DNA of 64,000 bases, taken from positions 1 to 64,000 of the forward strand of contig NZ_WNKT01000016.1 in assembly GCF_009720725.1 (NCBI RefSeq), in the 5' to 3' direction. A program made the translations under genes and the position numbers. Below the pieces are notes generated by a model. It worked only from the letters and a program-made list of their open reading frames with translations. It had not been told where the DNA came from and searched no databases. This stretch comes from Allochromatium palmeri. GTDB taxonomy: Bacteria > Pseudomonadota > Gammaproteobacteria > Chromatiales > Chromatiaceae. Numbering within the stretch: position 1 is the first letter of the stretch; every line of letters starts with the position of its first letter. This document shows positions 53,617 to 63,398 of this stretch, piece after piece.

Positions 53617-55920
53617 TCAGGATCGCGTGATGCGCGTGATGCGATCGACCAGCGGAATGAGCCGCACCCGGCGCATGATGCGCGCGAGATGATCGCGGCT
53701 CTTGACCAGAATGCGGAATTCCAGGTCGGTCATCATGCCATCCTTCTCGATCGTCTGAACATTTTCGATGTTGGAGCCGAGTTCGGCGATCGCCCCGGCG
53801 ATCACAGCCAGCACGCCGCGCCGATTACCGACCTCGACCCGGATCTCGGTTGCGAACTCAACCTCCAGCTCCTTGGACCACTCGACATCGAGCCACTTGT
53901 CGCGCTTGCTCTCCAGCCCGCTGAGGTTACGGCACTCGGCGCGATGAACCACGATGCCGCGTCCCGGACTGAAGATCGCCGTGATGTCGTCGCCGGGGAT
54001 CGGGCGGCAGCAGCGCGCAAAGCTGACCACCATGCCCTCGGTGCCGCGAATGGCGAGCCGATGCGGATGCTGCTCCTGATCCGTGCGTTCATCGGATGCG
54101 ACTTCCTCGCCCTCGACCCCGGCCAGACGCCGCGCAATCAGCGGCGCGAGCCGGTTGCCCAGACCGATTTCGCCGAGCAAATCTTCGACCGCGCTCAGCC
54201 CCGCCTCGTCGAGATAGGCCGCCAGCCGCAGAGGTTCAAGCGTCTCGACCTCAGCACCCAGCGGCGCGAGTTCAGCGTTCAGCAACCGTCGGCCGAGCGA
54301 CTGGGCTTCGAGTTGCTTGAAGTTCTTGAGATGGCCCCGGATGTTGACGCGCGCCTTGGCCGTGGTCACGAAGTTCAGCCAGCTGGCATTGGGCCGTGCG
54401 CCGGGGGCGGTGATGATCTCGACGGTCTGACCATTGCGAAGCTGTGTGCTCAGCGCCGCCATGCGCCGGTCGATGCGCGCGGCCACACAGTTATTGCCCA
54501 CGTCCGAATGGATGGCATAGGCGAAGTCGACCACGGTCGCGCCGCGCTGGAGTGAGAGGATGCGCCCCTTGGGCGTGAAGACATAGACCTCGCCGGGGAA
54601 TAGATCGACCTTGACGTGCTCAAGAAACTCCACCGAGTTACCGGCGTCGCGCTGCATCTCCAGCAGGTTCTGCAGCCAGTCGGCGGCCAGCGCGGCGGGA
54701 TTGGCGGTGGCGGATTGGATGCCGCTCTTGTACATCCAGTGTGCGGCGATGCCCGACTCGGCCAGACGCTGCATGTCCTCGGTGCGGATCTGAATCTCGA
54801 TCTGGATGCCCTGCGGGCCGATCAGGGCAGTGTGGAGCGATTGATAGCCGTTGGCCTTGGGGATGGCGATATAGTCCTTGAACCGCCCTGGGACCGGCTT
54901 ATAGAGATTGTGGACCAGTCCCAGAACCCGATAGCAGGTATCAACCCGGTCGACCGTGACCCGAAAGGCGAAGACATCGGCCAGCTCGGAGAAGCCGCGC
55001 GATTTGTCGCGCATCTTGCGATAGATGCCATAGAGATGTTTCTGGCGTCCCTCGACCCGGCCCTCGATGCCCTCCTGATCCAGGACATGCTTGAGAGCGG
55101 TCTCGACCAGACCGATCATCTCGACCCGCGCTCCGTTGCCGCGTTTCTGGAGGGCGCACTGGATGATGCGCCGTCGCCACGGCCAATAATGGGCAAAGCC
55201 CAGTTCTTCCAGCTCGATGCGGACCGAATTGATCCCCAGGCGATTCGCGATGGGGGCAAAGATATCGAGCGTCTCGCGTGAGATGCGCCGGCAGGCCTCC
55301 GGACTCATCGCATCGAGCGTGCGCATGTTGTGCAGCCGGTCGGCGAGCTTGATCAGAATGACGCGGATGTCGCGCGTCATCGCCAGCAGCATCTTTTGCA
55401 GGCTCGCCGCCTGCGCCTCGGCGCGCGACTTGAAGTCGAGCTTCGTCAGCTTGCTGACCCCGTCGACCAGCTCGGCGACCTCAGCGCTGAAGGCCGCCGC
55501 GACCTGATCCTTGTCGATCGGGGTGTCTTCGATGACATCGTGCAGCAGCGCGGCGATCAGGCATTGATAGTCCATGCGCATCTCGGCCAGGATGCGCGTA
55601 ACCGCCAGCGGGTGATAGATGTAGGGCTCGCCGGACTTGCGTTGCTGACCCTCGTGCGCCTCGGCGCCGAACAGATAGGCTTGATAGCACGCGCTGATCT
55701 GCTCGGGCGGGAGATAGCTCTCCAGATAGACACAGAGATCGCTGATCAAATAGCGTGTCTCGGTCTCCGGCGTGACCGGTTCCACCTGGTCGTCGGTTTG
55801 AACCGGCGCTTGGGGGATGCGTGCGTGGAGGCTTGGGACGGGCGCGTTGGAACCGGCCGTGTCCGTTGCGGGGCGGACAGCCGGTCTCTCGGCGATCGGT
55901 GGCTCGTCAGTCCTGGACAT
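53617..55920 (-). CDS. spoT: Bifunctional (p)ppGpp synthetase/hydrolase SpoT
   Basis: 767 residues. After ~50 variable residues comes the HD hydrolase with intact site [15 protein letters not shown] and [16 protein letters not shown]. The synthetase domain includes [20 protein letters not shown] and [24 protein letters not shown] domain ([20 protein letters not shown]), helical/CC region and C-terminal ACT domain complete the RSH architecture. An active HD motif and the gmk-rpoZ-spoT context identify SpoT rather than RelA. The start overlaps the end of rpoZ by 14 bp. Confidence 0.97.
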   Translation of the reverse strand: MSRTDEPPIAERPAVRPATDTAGSNAPVPSLHARIPQAPVQTDDQVEPVTPETETRYLISDLCVYLESYLPPEQISACYQAYLFGAEAHEGQQRKSGEPYIYHPLAVTRILAEMRMDYQCLIAALLHDVIEDTPIDKDQVAAAFSAEVAELVDGVSKLTKLDFKSRAEAQAASLQKMLLAMTRDIRVILIKLADRLHNMRTLDAMSPEACRRISRETLDIFAPIANRLGINSVRIELEELGFAHYWPWRRRIIQCALQKRGNGARVEMIGLVETALKHVLDQEGIEGRVEGRQKHLYGIYRKMRDKSRGFSELADVFAFRVTVDRVDTCYRVLGLVHNLYKPVPGRFKDYIAIPKANGYQSLHTALIGPQGIQIEIQIRTEDMQRLAESGIAAHWMYKSGIQSATANPAALAADWLQNLLEMQRDAGNSVEFLEHVKVDLFPGEVYVFTPKGRILSLQRGATVVDFAYAIHSDVGNNCVAARIDRRMAALSTQLRNGQTVEIITAPGARPNASWLNFVTTAKARVNIRGHLKNFKQLEAQSLGRRLLNAELAPLGAEVETLEPLRLAAYLDEAGLSAVEDLLGEIGLGNRLAPLIARRLAGVEGEEVASDERTDQEQHPHRLAIRGTEGMVVSFARCCRPIPGDDITAIFSPGRGIVVHRAECRNLSGLESKRDKWLDVEWSKELEVEFATEIRVEVGNRRGVLAVIAGAIAELGSNIENVQTIEKDGMMTDLEFRILVKSRDHLARIMRRVRLIPLVDRITRITRS

Positions 55921-56215
55921 CCTTGGGGGGTTCCGCGTCGACGGCCTCGGCGTTGGCGGCGAACTCCACAGCCAGCGCCTGTTCCAGAGCCGCCGCCGTG
56001 TCGTCCATCTCGCGCTGAGCCTCCTGGATCATGGCGTTGCTGATCTTGCCGGCGGCGATCTCGCGCAGGGCCAGGACCGTTGGCTTGTCGTTTTCCACCG
56101 CTAGCAGCGACTCGACGCCATTGGCCAGTTGGCGCGCGCGCTTGGTTGCGAGCAGCACCAGATCGAAACGGTTGTCGACGTGTTCGAGGCAATCCTCGAC
56201 CGTGATTCTTGCCAT
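55907..56215 (-). CDS. rpoZ: RNA polymerase omega subunit
   Basis: 102 residues: [20 protein letters not shown], then [10 protein letters not shown] and [15 protein letters not shown], the conserved omega fold. The acidic C-terminal tail ([13 protein letters not shown]) is longer than in E. coli (91 aa). It binds beta' and, with it, forms a ppGpp site, which suits its fixed place between gmk and spoT. The gap to gmk is 9 bp. Confidence 0.96.
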   Translation of the reverse strand: MARITVEDCLEHVDNRFDLVLLATKRARQLANGVESLLAVENDKPTVLALREIAAGKISNAMIQEAQREMDDTAAALEQALAVEFAANAEAVDAEPPKDVQD

Positions 56216-56224
56216 GATATTCTC

Positions 56225-56866
56225 CTAATGAATGGATTCGATGGAATCGAGCAGCGCCGCCAGACGGGGGCGCTGATGGGCCAGCCGCTGGCGCTCGGCG
56301 GTCACGATCGCCGCCAGCGCCGCGAGCGCGGTCTCGAAGCAATCGTTGACGACCAGATACGCATATTCGGCGAAATGGGCCAGCTCGTCGTGGGCCTGGG
56401 TCATGCGCCGCGCGATTACGGCATCGCTGTCGGTGCCGCGTCCACGCAGACGGCGTTCGAGTTCCGCGATACTCGGCGGCAGCACGAAGAGTCCGATCGA
56501 TTCGGGAAAACGCTCGCGCACCTGGCGCGCGCCCTGCCAGTCGATCTCCAGGATCACGTCCTGGCCGGCATCGAGACACTGGCGTACATCGGCCGCGCGC
56601 GTGCCATAGCGATTGCCGAAGACCTCGGCGTGTTCCAGGAAAGCGCCTTCAGCGATCTCGCGCTCGAAGCGTGCGCGATCGAGAAAATGATAGTGGACAC
56701 CATCCTGCTCGCCGGTGCGTGCCGGGCGCGTGGTGCAGGAGACCGAGAGCACCAGTTCCGGATCACGCTCCACCAGCGCCTTGACGAGACTGGTCTTGCC
56801 CGCGCCGGAGGGCGCTGAGACGATGAACAGCAGGCCCGTCGGCTTGGGTCGGGATAGGTCGCTCAT
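56225..56866 (-). CDS. gmk: Guanylate kinase
   Basis: 213 residues. P-loop LFIVSAPSGAGKTSLVKALV, GMP-binding VSCTTRPARTGEQDGVHYHF, then FLEHAEVFGNRYGT and DVILEIDWQGARQVRERFPE. Converts GMP to GDP, feeding GTP and (p)ppGpp pools beside spoT. Its ATG overlaps the yicC stop by 4 bp. Confidence 0.97.
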   Translation of the reverse strand: MSDLSRPKPTGLLFIVSAPSGAGKTSLVKALVERDPELVLSVSCTTRPARTGEQDGVHYHFLDRARFEREIAEGAFLEHAEVFGNRYGTRAADVRQCLDAGQDVILEIDWQGARQVRERFPESIGLFVLPPSIAELERRLRGRGTDSDAVIARRMTQAHDELAHFAEYAYLVVNDCFETALAALAAIVTAERQRLAHQRPRLAALLDSIESIH

Positions 56867-57729
56867 TCGAGATTCTGCACCTGCTCGCGCATCTGTTCGA
56901 TCAAGACCTTCATCTCGACCGCCTCGCGCGTGACGGCAATATCGGCTGACTTGGAGCCGAGCGTATTGGCTTCGCGGTTGAGTTCCTGCATCAAAAAATC
57001 GAGCCGGCGTCCGACCGGCTCATCGCGGGTCAGGACATCGAGCACTTCCTCGATATGGGCGCCAAGCCGGTCGAGTTCCTCATCGACGTCGAGCCGCGCG
57101 GCCACCAGCGCGATCTCCTGCTCCAGCCGGGTCGGATCGAGTTCGGCGCGCAGTTCGACGAGCCGGTCGGCAAGCCGCTGCCGCACACCGGCCAGCACCT
57201 CGGGCAGACGCTCGCGCACCCGTGCAGCACTCTCGCGCAGACGCTCGCAGCGCTCACGCAGCAGTTGTGCCAGTCGCGCACCCTCGCGCTCGCGGGTCTC
57301 CAGGAGCGAATCGATGGTCTGTTCGAGCAGCGCGAGTGCTTCGGTACCGAGCCGGTCCAGATCGGTGCCGGTTTCCTGCACCACGCCCGGCCAGCGCAAC
57401 AGATCGAACGGGGTCGGTTCCTGGGGCCGCCCGGTCAGCGCACCGAGTTCGCGTCCGGCAGACAGCAGTTGCTCGACGAAGGGCCGGTTGATCCGAATCG
57501 CATTCGGCACGCCTACGCAGGGTGCATAGCGCAGGCTACAATCGATCTTGCCGCGCTGAAGACGCGCCGCCAGACGGCTCCTGACCTGGGTGTCGAGTCC
57601 GCGCAACTCCTCGGGCAGCCGGATGTGCGGCTCCAGAAACCTGTGATTAACTGTGCGTAATTCCCAGGTCAATTCACCAACATCGCCCGTCCGCGACTCG
57701 CGGGCGAAGGCCGTCATACTCTTGATCAT
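56863..57729 (-). CDS. yicC: YicC-family endoribonuclease
   Basis: 288 residues from ATG 57729 (MIKSMTAFARES, the family start; the longer frame to 57825 is not conserved). Contains WELRTVNHRFLEPHIRLPEE, RLQRGKIDCSLRY and the C-terminal block RRLDFLMQELNREANTLGSK followed by EMKVLIEQMREQVQNLE. YicC/RdlA-type proteins cleave RNA as hexamers in E. coli. The divergent kinase gene starts 160 bp away. Confidence 0.93.
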   Translation of the reverse strand: MIKSMTAFARESRTGDVGELTWELRTVNHRFLEPHIRLPEELRGLDTQVRSRLAARLQRGKIDCSLRYAPCVGVPNAIRINRPFVEQLLSAGRELGALTGRPQEPTPFDLLRWPGVVQETGTDLDRLGTEALALLEQTIDSLLETREREGARLAQLLRERCERLRESAARVRERLPEVLAGVRQRLADRLVELRAELDPTRLEQEIALVAARLDVDEELDRLGAHIEEVLDVLTRDEPVGRRLDFLMQELNREANTLGSKSADIAVTREAVEMKVLIEQMREQVQNLE

Positions 57730-57889
57730 CAGTTTGGGGCGTCTCTTCGAGGGGGAGTCTATCTTGGGCCGGTGAGTTGAAAGCAGGATGAACCGCTGCC
57801 GACCACGCCAGACAGGGTTTATCATAAATCAAGAGCGCCGTATACCGCTCGTCCCGTCAACGTCCGCGTGGAGATCCATTGCCCCGATC

Positions 57890-58804
57890 ATGGCCGCCGC
57901 CCGAGAGACGCTTCCGCCCAACACCCTGCTGGGCTCCTACCGGATCATCAAGCCGATTGCCAAGGGCGGCTTCAGCCTCATTTATCTGGCCATCGATGAT
58001 GATAGCAGCGAGGAAGTGGTCATCAAGGAGTACATGCCCAAGAAGATCGCGCGCCGCGACCGTGATCGGCGCGTGGTGCCGAGCGGCATCGAGCATGCCG
58101 AAAGCCTGCATCATGGACGCAAGCTGTTCTTCCAGGAGGTCAAGGCGCTGGCCTCGTTGAAACACCCCAACATCGTGCGCGTGCTCGCCTTTCTGCTGGC
58201 CAACGAGACCGGCTACATGGTGATGCCCAACGAGCGCGGACGCAATCTGGGCGCCTATCTGCATGAGCGCAAGGGCGGACTGAGCACCTCGTTCCTCCTG
58301 GAGGTCTTCATCCCGGTGCTGGATGCGCTGGCGCTGCTGCATCGGCGCTCGATGCTCCATCTCGATGTGAAGCCCGGCAATATCCATCTGCGTCACGGCA
58401 ACATGCCGCTCTTGCTCGACCTTGGCGCCGTCCATCCGCTCAATCGTGGCCGCTCGCGCGGCGGGCAGGTCATCACCGCCGGCTATTCGCCGGTCGAACA
58501 ATACTTTCGCGCCGGCGAGGTCGGACCCTGGACCGATGTCTATGCCGTCGGCGCCAGCATCCGCACCTGCATGGACGGTCGCACGCCCCAACCGGCTCCG
58601 GAGCGCCAGAAAGAGGACACGCTGATCCCGGCCGTCGAGGCGCTCAAGGACCGTTATCCTGATTTTCTGTTGAAGGCGGTCGACTGGTCGATGTCGATGG
58701 ACCCGGCCCAGCGGCCCCAGGACGCCGAGGAGCTGCTGTTCGCGCTGCTGCCGCATCTCGACGACCCGCATCTGGCGCGGATGCGCAAAGAAGCGGCGGA
58801 GTGA
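57890..58804 (+). CDS. Serine/threonine protein kinase
   Basis: 304 residues from ATG 57890; an upstream frame from 57788 exists. Hanks-type kinase: nucleotide loop PIAKGGFSLIYLAID, ATP Lys in VVIKEYMPKKIARRD, catalytic loop MLHLDVKPGNIHL (HxDxKPxN with Leu instead of Arg), metal-binding DLG in LLDLGAV instead of DFG, and GYSPVEQYF in the P+1 region. The Leu-for-Arg change makes it a non-RD kinase. No membrane helix or sensor domain, so cytoplasmic. Substrates unknown; one gene between yicC and ppc. Confidence 0.85.
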   Translation: MAAARETLPPNTLLGSYRIIKPIAKGGFSLIYLAIDDDSSEEVVIKEYMPKKIARRDRDRRVVPSGIEHAESLHHGRKLFFQEVKALASLKHPNIVRVLAFLLANETGYMVMPNERGRNLGAYLHERKGGLSTSFLLEVFIPVLDALALLHRRSMLHLDVKPGNIHLRHGNMPLLLDLGAVHPLNRGRSRGGQVITAGYSPVEQYFRAGEVGPWTDVYAVGASIRTCMDGRTPQPAPERQKEDTLIPAVEALKDRYPDFLLKAVDWSMSMDPAQRPQDAEELLFALLPHLDDPHLARMRKEAAE

Positions 58805-58930
58805 ATCCCAGGCGGCCAGCGTCAGGCCCACAGGGCTTGGATCTGGTCTTTTGGCGGCCGGGACCGGCTCAGGGTAGTATCCACGGCATTCTGGCTCACC
58901 CTCCGTCACTGCCAACGAACTGGATTTCTG

Positions 58931-61723
58931 ATGAACGAATACCCCCAAACCCAGACGCTGGAGCGCGACATCCAGCTCTATACCGCCCTGCTGGGCGAGG
59001 TTCTGCGCGAACACAGCCGCAAGCGTGTGCTGGTGGTCGTGGAGCGTTTACGCGACGGCTTCATGCAGTTGCGCGAACAGGAAGATCCCGAGCTGCGCGA
59101 AAAGCTGATGAAGCGCATCCAGGGCCTCGACCCGCAGACGCTCGCTGAGGTTATCCGCGCGTTCACCATCTATTTCGGTCTGGTGAACGTCGCCGAGGAG
59201 CTGAATGCGCATCTGGCGCGCATGGACGTGATCGCCGCCGGCCAGCGGCTGTGGATCGGCTCGTTCGACGACACGGTGCGTCAGTTCAAGGAAGACGGCA
59301 TCAGCCCCGAGCACTTCCAGAGCCTGCTGGAACACCTGGTCTATCTGCCGGTCTTCACCGCCCACCCGACGGAGGCGCGCCGGCGCACCATCTCCGAGAC
59401 CTTCAGACGCATCTTTCTCGCCGGTCAGGATCTGCACCGGCGCAAACTCAACGAAGAGGAACTGGAGGACAAGCTCCAGGAGATCCTGACGCAGATTCAG
59501 ATCCTGTGGAAGACTGACGAGGTGCGCGTCCACAAGCCACAGGTGACCGACGAGATCCGGCGCGGTCTGCATTTCTTCCGCGAATCGCTGTTCGAGGCCG
59601 TGCCCAAGGTCTATGGCTTTCTGGAGAAGGCGGTGTGGCGTAACTATGGCGCCAACTGCGGTGTCCAGGTGCCGAGTTTCATCCGCTTCGGCTCCTGGAT
59701 CGGCGGCGATCGCGACGGCAATCCATTCGTCAAGCCCGAGACCACCGAGCTGGCGGTGCGCATGCATGCCGAAGTGATCCTGGACGCCTATCTGGAACGT
59801 CTCCAGAATCTCAGCCGCATGCTCAGTCATTCGAGCGCGCTCTGTCAGCCTTCCCCTGCCTTCCTCGACAGTCTCGACGCCGACGAAGAATACTGGATTG
59901 GGGTCATGGGCCAGCGTCAACGCCGCTTTCTCTACGAACCCTATCGGCGCAAGCTGGCCATGATGGGGCATCGGCTCCAGGCCAATCTCGATCGCATTCG
60001 TCGACGCATGGATGGACTCAACGACGCGGGACTGCCGGATGGCTATACCGGCGCGGCGGAGTTTCTGGCCGATCTGACGCTGATCCGCGACTCGCTCATC
60101 CATCACGGTGACGCTAGCGCGGCGGCCGGTCCCTTGCAGGATCTGATCCGGCTGGCCGAGACCTTCGGCTTTCATCTGGTCCATCTCGACATCCGTCAGG
60201 AATCGACCCGCCACACCCAGGCCGTGACCGAGCTCTTCGCCCGTCAGCCCGGTGCGCCCTTCTATCAGGCGTTCAACGAAGAACAGCGTCTGATGGCGCT
60301 CGCCGAGGCCATCGCCCATCCGCATCCCTTCGTCATCGATAAGGCCACGCTCACGCCCGAGACGCGCGAGACGCTGGAGACCTTCGAGGTCATCGCCCGC
60401 ATGCGCGCCGAGGTCGGTGAGCGGGTTTTCGGCCAGTACGTCATCTCGATGACCCATGCGGCCAGTCATGTGATGGAGGTGATGCTGCTGGCGCGGCTGG
60501 CCGGACTGGTCGGCGTGAACAATCAGGGCTGGTTCTGCACGCTCCAGGTCTCGCCACTGTTCGAGACCATCGAGGATTTGAGCCATATCGATCAGGTGAT
60601 GAGCACCTTGTTCGATAACCCGACCTATCTGGCCTTGCTGCGAGCCTCAGGCAATCAGCAGGAAGTGATGCTCGGCTATTCGGATTCGTGCAAGGACGGC
60701 GGCATCCTCTCATCGAGCTGGAATCTGTTCGAGGCGCAGAAGAAGGTCATCGCGCTGGCCGATGATCGGGGCGTGGCCTGTCGGCTCTTTCACGGGCGCG
60801 GCGGTACGGTCGGACGCGGCGGCGGTCCCACCCACGAGGCGATCCTCGCCCAGCCGGTCGACACCGTGCATGGTCAGATCAAGTTCACCGAGCAGGGCGA
60901 GGTACTGTCCTACCGCTATGCCAATCCCGAAACGGCGCGCTATGAGTTGACCATGGGCATCAGCGGGCTGATCAAGGCCAGCCGCTGTCTGATCGAGCCG
61001 CCCGAGCCGGAACGCAACGATTATCTGGCGATCATGGACGCGCTGGCACGCCACGGTGAGGCGGCCTATCGCGCGCTGGTGCGCGATACCGAGGGCTTCC
61101 TCGATTATTTCTACGAATGCACACCGCTCGACGGCATCGCACTGCTCAACATCGGCTCGCGCCCGGCGCATCGCAAGAAGGCCGACCGCTCGCTGTCGTC
61201 GATCCGCGCCATTCCCTGGGTGTTCGGCTGGGGGCAGGCGCGCGTGACCCTGCCGGCCTGGTTCAGCATCGGTCAGGCCATCGAGCGCTATCGCGGCAAT
61301 GACGTCGAACGACTGGCCAAGCTCCAGAAGATGTATCAGGAGTGGCCCTATTTCCGTGCCCTGCTCTCCAATACGCAGATGTCGCTGTTCAAGGCCGAGA
61401 TGCACATCGCGCGCGAATATCTGCGGCTGGCCGAGGACCGCGAGCGCGCGGCCCGGATCCTGGGACTGATTGAGGAGGAGTATCAGCGCACCCTGACCCA
61501 GGTGCTCAATGTCGCCGGGTTGCTCAGTCTGATGGAAGAGACGCCGGACCTGCGTCACTCGCTGGCGCGGCGCAATCTCTATCTGGACCCGTTGAACCAT
61601 ATCCAGGTGGCGCTGCTGGAGCGCTATCGCTCGGAGGAAGACGAGGCACGGCGCGAGGAATGGCTCGACCCGCTGTTGCGCTCGATCAATGCGCTGGCGG
61701 CGGGGATGCGGAATACGGGGTGA
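58931..61723 (+). CDS. ppc: Phosphoenolpyruvate carboxylase
   Basis: 930 residues, complete. Catalytic His in PVFTAHPTEARRRTI; glycine-rich SWIGGDRDGNPFVKPETT; Lys/Arg motifs MLGYSDSCKDGGILSSSWNL and CRLFHGRGGTVGRGGGPTHE; and the C-terminal MRNTG that contributes to the active site. Fixes bicarbonate onto PEP to give oxaloacetate, an anaplerotic step, allosterically controlled by aspartate and acetyl-CoA in this family. The last 38 bp overlap a decayed toxin ORF on the other strand. Confidence 0.98.
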   Translation: MNEYPQTQTLERDIQLYTALLGEVLREHSRKRVLVVVERLRDGFMQLREQEDPELREKLMKRIQGLDPQTLAEVIRAFTIYFGLVNVAEELNAHLARMDVIAAGQRLWIGSFDDTVRQFKEDGISPEHFQSLLEHLVYLPVFTAHPTEARRRTISETFRRIFLAGQDLHRRKLNEEELEDKLQEILTQIQILWKTDEVRVHKPQVTDEIRRGLHFFRESLFEAVPKVYGFLEKAVWRNYGANCGVQVPSFIRFGSWIGGDRDGNPFVKPETTELAVRMHAEVILDAYLERLQNLSRMLSHSSALCQPSPAFLDSLDADEEYWIGVMGQRQRRFLYEPYRRKLAMMGHRLQANLDRIRRRMDGLNDAGLPDGYTGAAEFLADLTLIRDSLIHHGDASAAAGPLQDLIRLAETFGFHLVHLDIRQESTRHTQAVTELFARQPGAPFYQAFNEEQRLMALAEAIAHPHPFVIDKATLTPETRETLETFEVIARMRAEVGERVFGQYVISMTHAASHVMEVMLLARLAGLVGVNNQGWFCTLQVSPLFETIEDLSHIDQVMSTLFDNPTYLALLRASGNQQEVMLGYSDSCKDGGILSSSWNLFEAQKKVIALADDRGVACRLFHGRGGTVGRGGGPTHEAILAQPVDTVHGQIKFTEQGEVLSYRYANPETARYELTMGISGLIKASRCLIEPPEPERNDYLAIMDALARHGEAAYRALVRDTEGFLDYFYECTPLDGIALLNIGSRPAHRKKADRSLSSIRAIPWVFGWGQARVTLPAWFSIGQAIERYRGNDVERLAKLQKMYQEWPYFRALLSNTQMSLFKAEMHIAREYLRLAEDRERAARILGLIEEEYQRTLTQVLNVAGLLSLMEETPDLRHSLARRNLYLDPLNHIQVALLERYRSEEDEARREEWLDPLLRSINALAAGMRNTG

Positions 61724-61916
61724 CGAGCTGCCTTTTCGGGCCTCGCCCTCGAAGCCGACGACGGTGCGGCTTGCGCAGTGTTTCCAGGCGCAGATACGCG
61801 CTGGCGATGAATCGCCGGTGCTTGTCCCCGAGCAACTTCAGGGCTTCGCCAGACGCTGGATGATCACCACGAAAGGCGGCGATCAGGGCGTTGGCATCAA
61901 CGTAGGTCTTGATCAT
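61686..61916 (-). pseudogene. Truncated PIN-type toxin (vapC-like)
   Basis: The first ~50 residues are a PIN start: MIKTYVDANALIAAFRGDHP (catalytic Asp in VDAN), then FIASAYLRLETLRKP with a conserved Glu. From about 61765 the frame runs into unrelated sequence and the antisense of the ppc 3' end, so the C-terminal catalytic Asp residues are missing. The deletion joins directly to the ppc terminus. It follows the frameshifted antitoxin gene with a 20-bp overlap. Confidence 0.65.
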
Positions 61917-62230
61917 CGCCCGCTTCGGTACGCCCCTGCCGCACTTCGTCCAAAATAGCGTCGACCGGAGTCAACGGCATGCCTCCGGCGATCGCGCGCT
62001 GACGAATCGCCAGTAACTTGAGTCCAAGCTCGCTCAGATCGGACTCATCTGCAGCGATTTCGATCGGTGGCGTGTTTGGCTCCAATCCCGGAGATGGCGG
62101 TTCGTGCGCTGCCAACGTGGAGAGCGTCTCGGGCAACACAGTGATCGCCACCCGCGCGCGCCACGCCGGGCAGGGATTCCAACAGGCGCACTTGGCCGTT
62201 TTCATAAATACCTTCGACCGTGGTCAACAT
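61897..62230 (-). pseudogene. Frameshifted antitoxin gene (AF2212-like start)
   Basis: From ATG 62230 one frame gives MLTTVEGIYENGQVRLLESL, then PGVARA, the typical 'I.GIYENG.I..LE..P' start of AF2212/DUF104-type antitoxins. The natural continuation (RVAITVLPETLSTLAAH, and so on to DDQDLR at 61897) lies in another frame. The shift falls in the alternating GCGCGCGCG tract at ~62153-62162, a site prone to dinucleotide slippage or sequencing error. Restored, the protein would be ~110 residues. Together with the truncated PIN gene this is a decayed module. Confidence 0.65.
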
Positions 62231-62257
62231 TCAGTTTCTCCCTACAGGATCTCGACC

Positions 62258-62683
62258 TTAAGGCTCCAGATACACCGAAGCCGTGTCGAATGCCGCTTCC
62301 GGTGTTCCCTCCCAGCCCCCATCCGGGAAGAAGCAGGGTTCGTATTTATTCTGGCTGTAGGTGTAGAAGGCCATCGACCAGGAGTCCTCCCGGCCAAAAT
62401 AGCGCAACCGACACAGGTGAGTGGGGGTTGCGCGCAGACGAGCGATGTAATGCTCGCGCGACTCCCCGAGATGGGAGGGGTCGAAGTCAGGCGCAACATA
62501 CGGCTCGGTGTAGGCATCGATATAGCAGAACTGACCGCGAAAACGGACATCGATGCGATTGAAGCGCCCAGCATAGTGCTTGTCTGCGTGGTCGAGGATG
62601 CGCTGCCGGATCCTCGGCTGGATCGCGGGCGGAATCTTCTGGCCACCGGACTGTGGATCATAGGCCCAAACCTTATTGCTCAT
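62258..62683 (-). CDS. Conserved hypothetical protein
   Basis: 141 residues from ATG 62683, preceded by GGGAG; the frame to 62845 lacks support. It starts MSNKVWAYDPQSGGQKIPPA and is rich in aromatic residues (VRFRGQFCYIDAYTEPYVAP, WSMAFYTYSQNKYEPCFFPD), ending TPEAAFDTASVYLEP. No signal peptide or membrane helix. The alternation of basic and aromatic beta-strands suggests a small beta-rich soluble protein. I do not recognise the family with confidence. It lies just upstream of the decayed antitoxin on the same strand. Confidence 0.6.
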   Translation of the reverse strand: MSNKVWAYDPQSGGQKIPPAIQPRIRQRILDHADKHYAGRFNRIDVRFRGQFCYIDAYTEPYVAPDFDPSHLGESREHYIARLRATPTHLCRLRYFGREDSWSMAFYTYSQNKYEPCFFPDGGWEGTPEAAFDTASVYLEP

Positions 62684-62847
62684 GCACAAACTCCCGATTC
62701 TGATGGTTGCATGCCGTTGCTCCGAGTATGTCCTATCGAGTCGTGCAGAGTATAGACACGCTGTCGCGCCAGTCGCGCCGACCGGCTGATCGTCGAGTCC
62801 AACACGCGTAAACTGGCCGCTCATCATCCTTCTGCTTGGAGTCACTC

Positions 62848-63294
62848 ATGCGCCCGATCTCAGGTTCGTTTCGCCTCCTGTCACTGCTGTCCGTGCCGGT
62901 CGCGGCGCTGTCGGTCGGCTGCTCCAACCCTGGCGAGGACGTCAGACTCACGCTCTGCCGCGACATGGTACGGGTGACGCTCGGCAGCGAGCCGAACTGG
63001 CGCGACCAGAGCATCGAGCCGCGCCGCCAGTCCGAGGCCGAAGCCCGCTTGAGTTGGACGGGCACCGACGGCAAGACCGGACAGGCGAGCTGCTACTATC
63101 CCTACAATGCCGTCGAGAACGACATGTTCACGGCCGCGGATCCACTGGCGGCCTACTCGACCTCGCCAACGCGCTTCGTGCTCGATGGACGCTCCATCAG
63201 TAATCCTGAACTGGCGCGTGTAATCGGCCAGGCCATGCGTCAACAGGGCCGGGAGTTCCTCGATCGTGCCCGCGCGACCCTGGAAGGACGATAG
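62848..63294 (+). CDS. Putative lipoprotein
   Basis: 148 residues from ATG 62848 with GGAG nine bases upstream; TTG 62836 is less likely. Signal SFRLLSLLSVPVAALSVGC fits a lipobox with Cys at position ~25. The mature chain has RLTLCRDMVRVTLGSEPNWR and ASCYYPYNAVENDMFTAADP. The Cys pair could form a disulfide. No family recognised. Likely anchored in the periplasmic face of the inner or outer membrane. Confidence 0.65.
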   Translation: MRPISGSFRLLSLLSVPVAALSVGCSNPGEDVRLTLCRDMVRVTLGSEPNWRDQSIEPRRQSEAEARLSWTGTDGKTGQASCYYPYNAVENDMFTAADPLAAYSTSPTRFVLDGRSISNPELARVIGQAMRQQGREFLDRARATLEGR

Positions 63295-63398
63295 CCGGAG
63301 CGCGGCCTGCGCAGGCCTGTATCGCCATATCCGGCTGATCCATGCTTCAATACATCACTCAAGCGGTTTGAGTCGACATCATCACGGGACTACACGAC

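Noticed and set aside
59048-60586. 512-codon minus-strand frame
   Set aside because: Antisense of PEP carboxylase; no motif.
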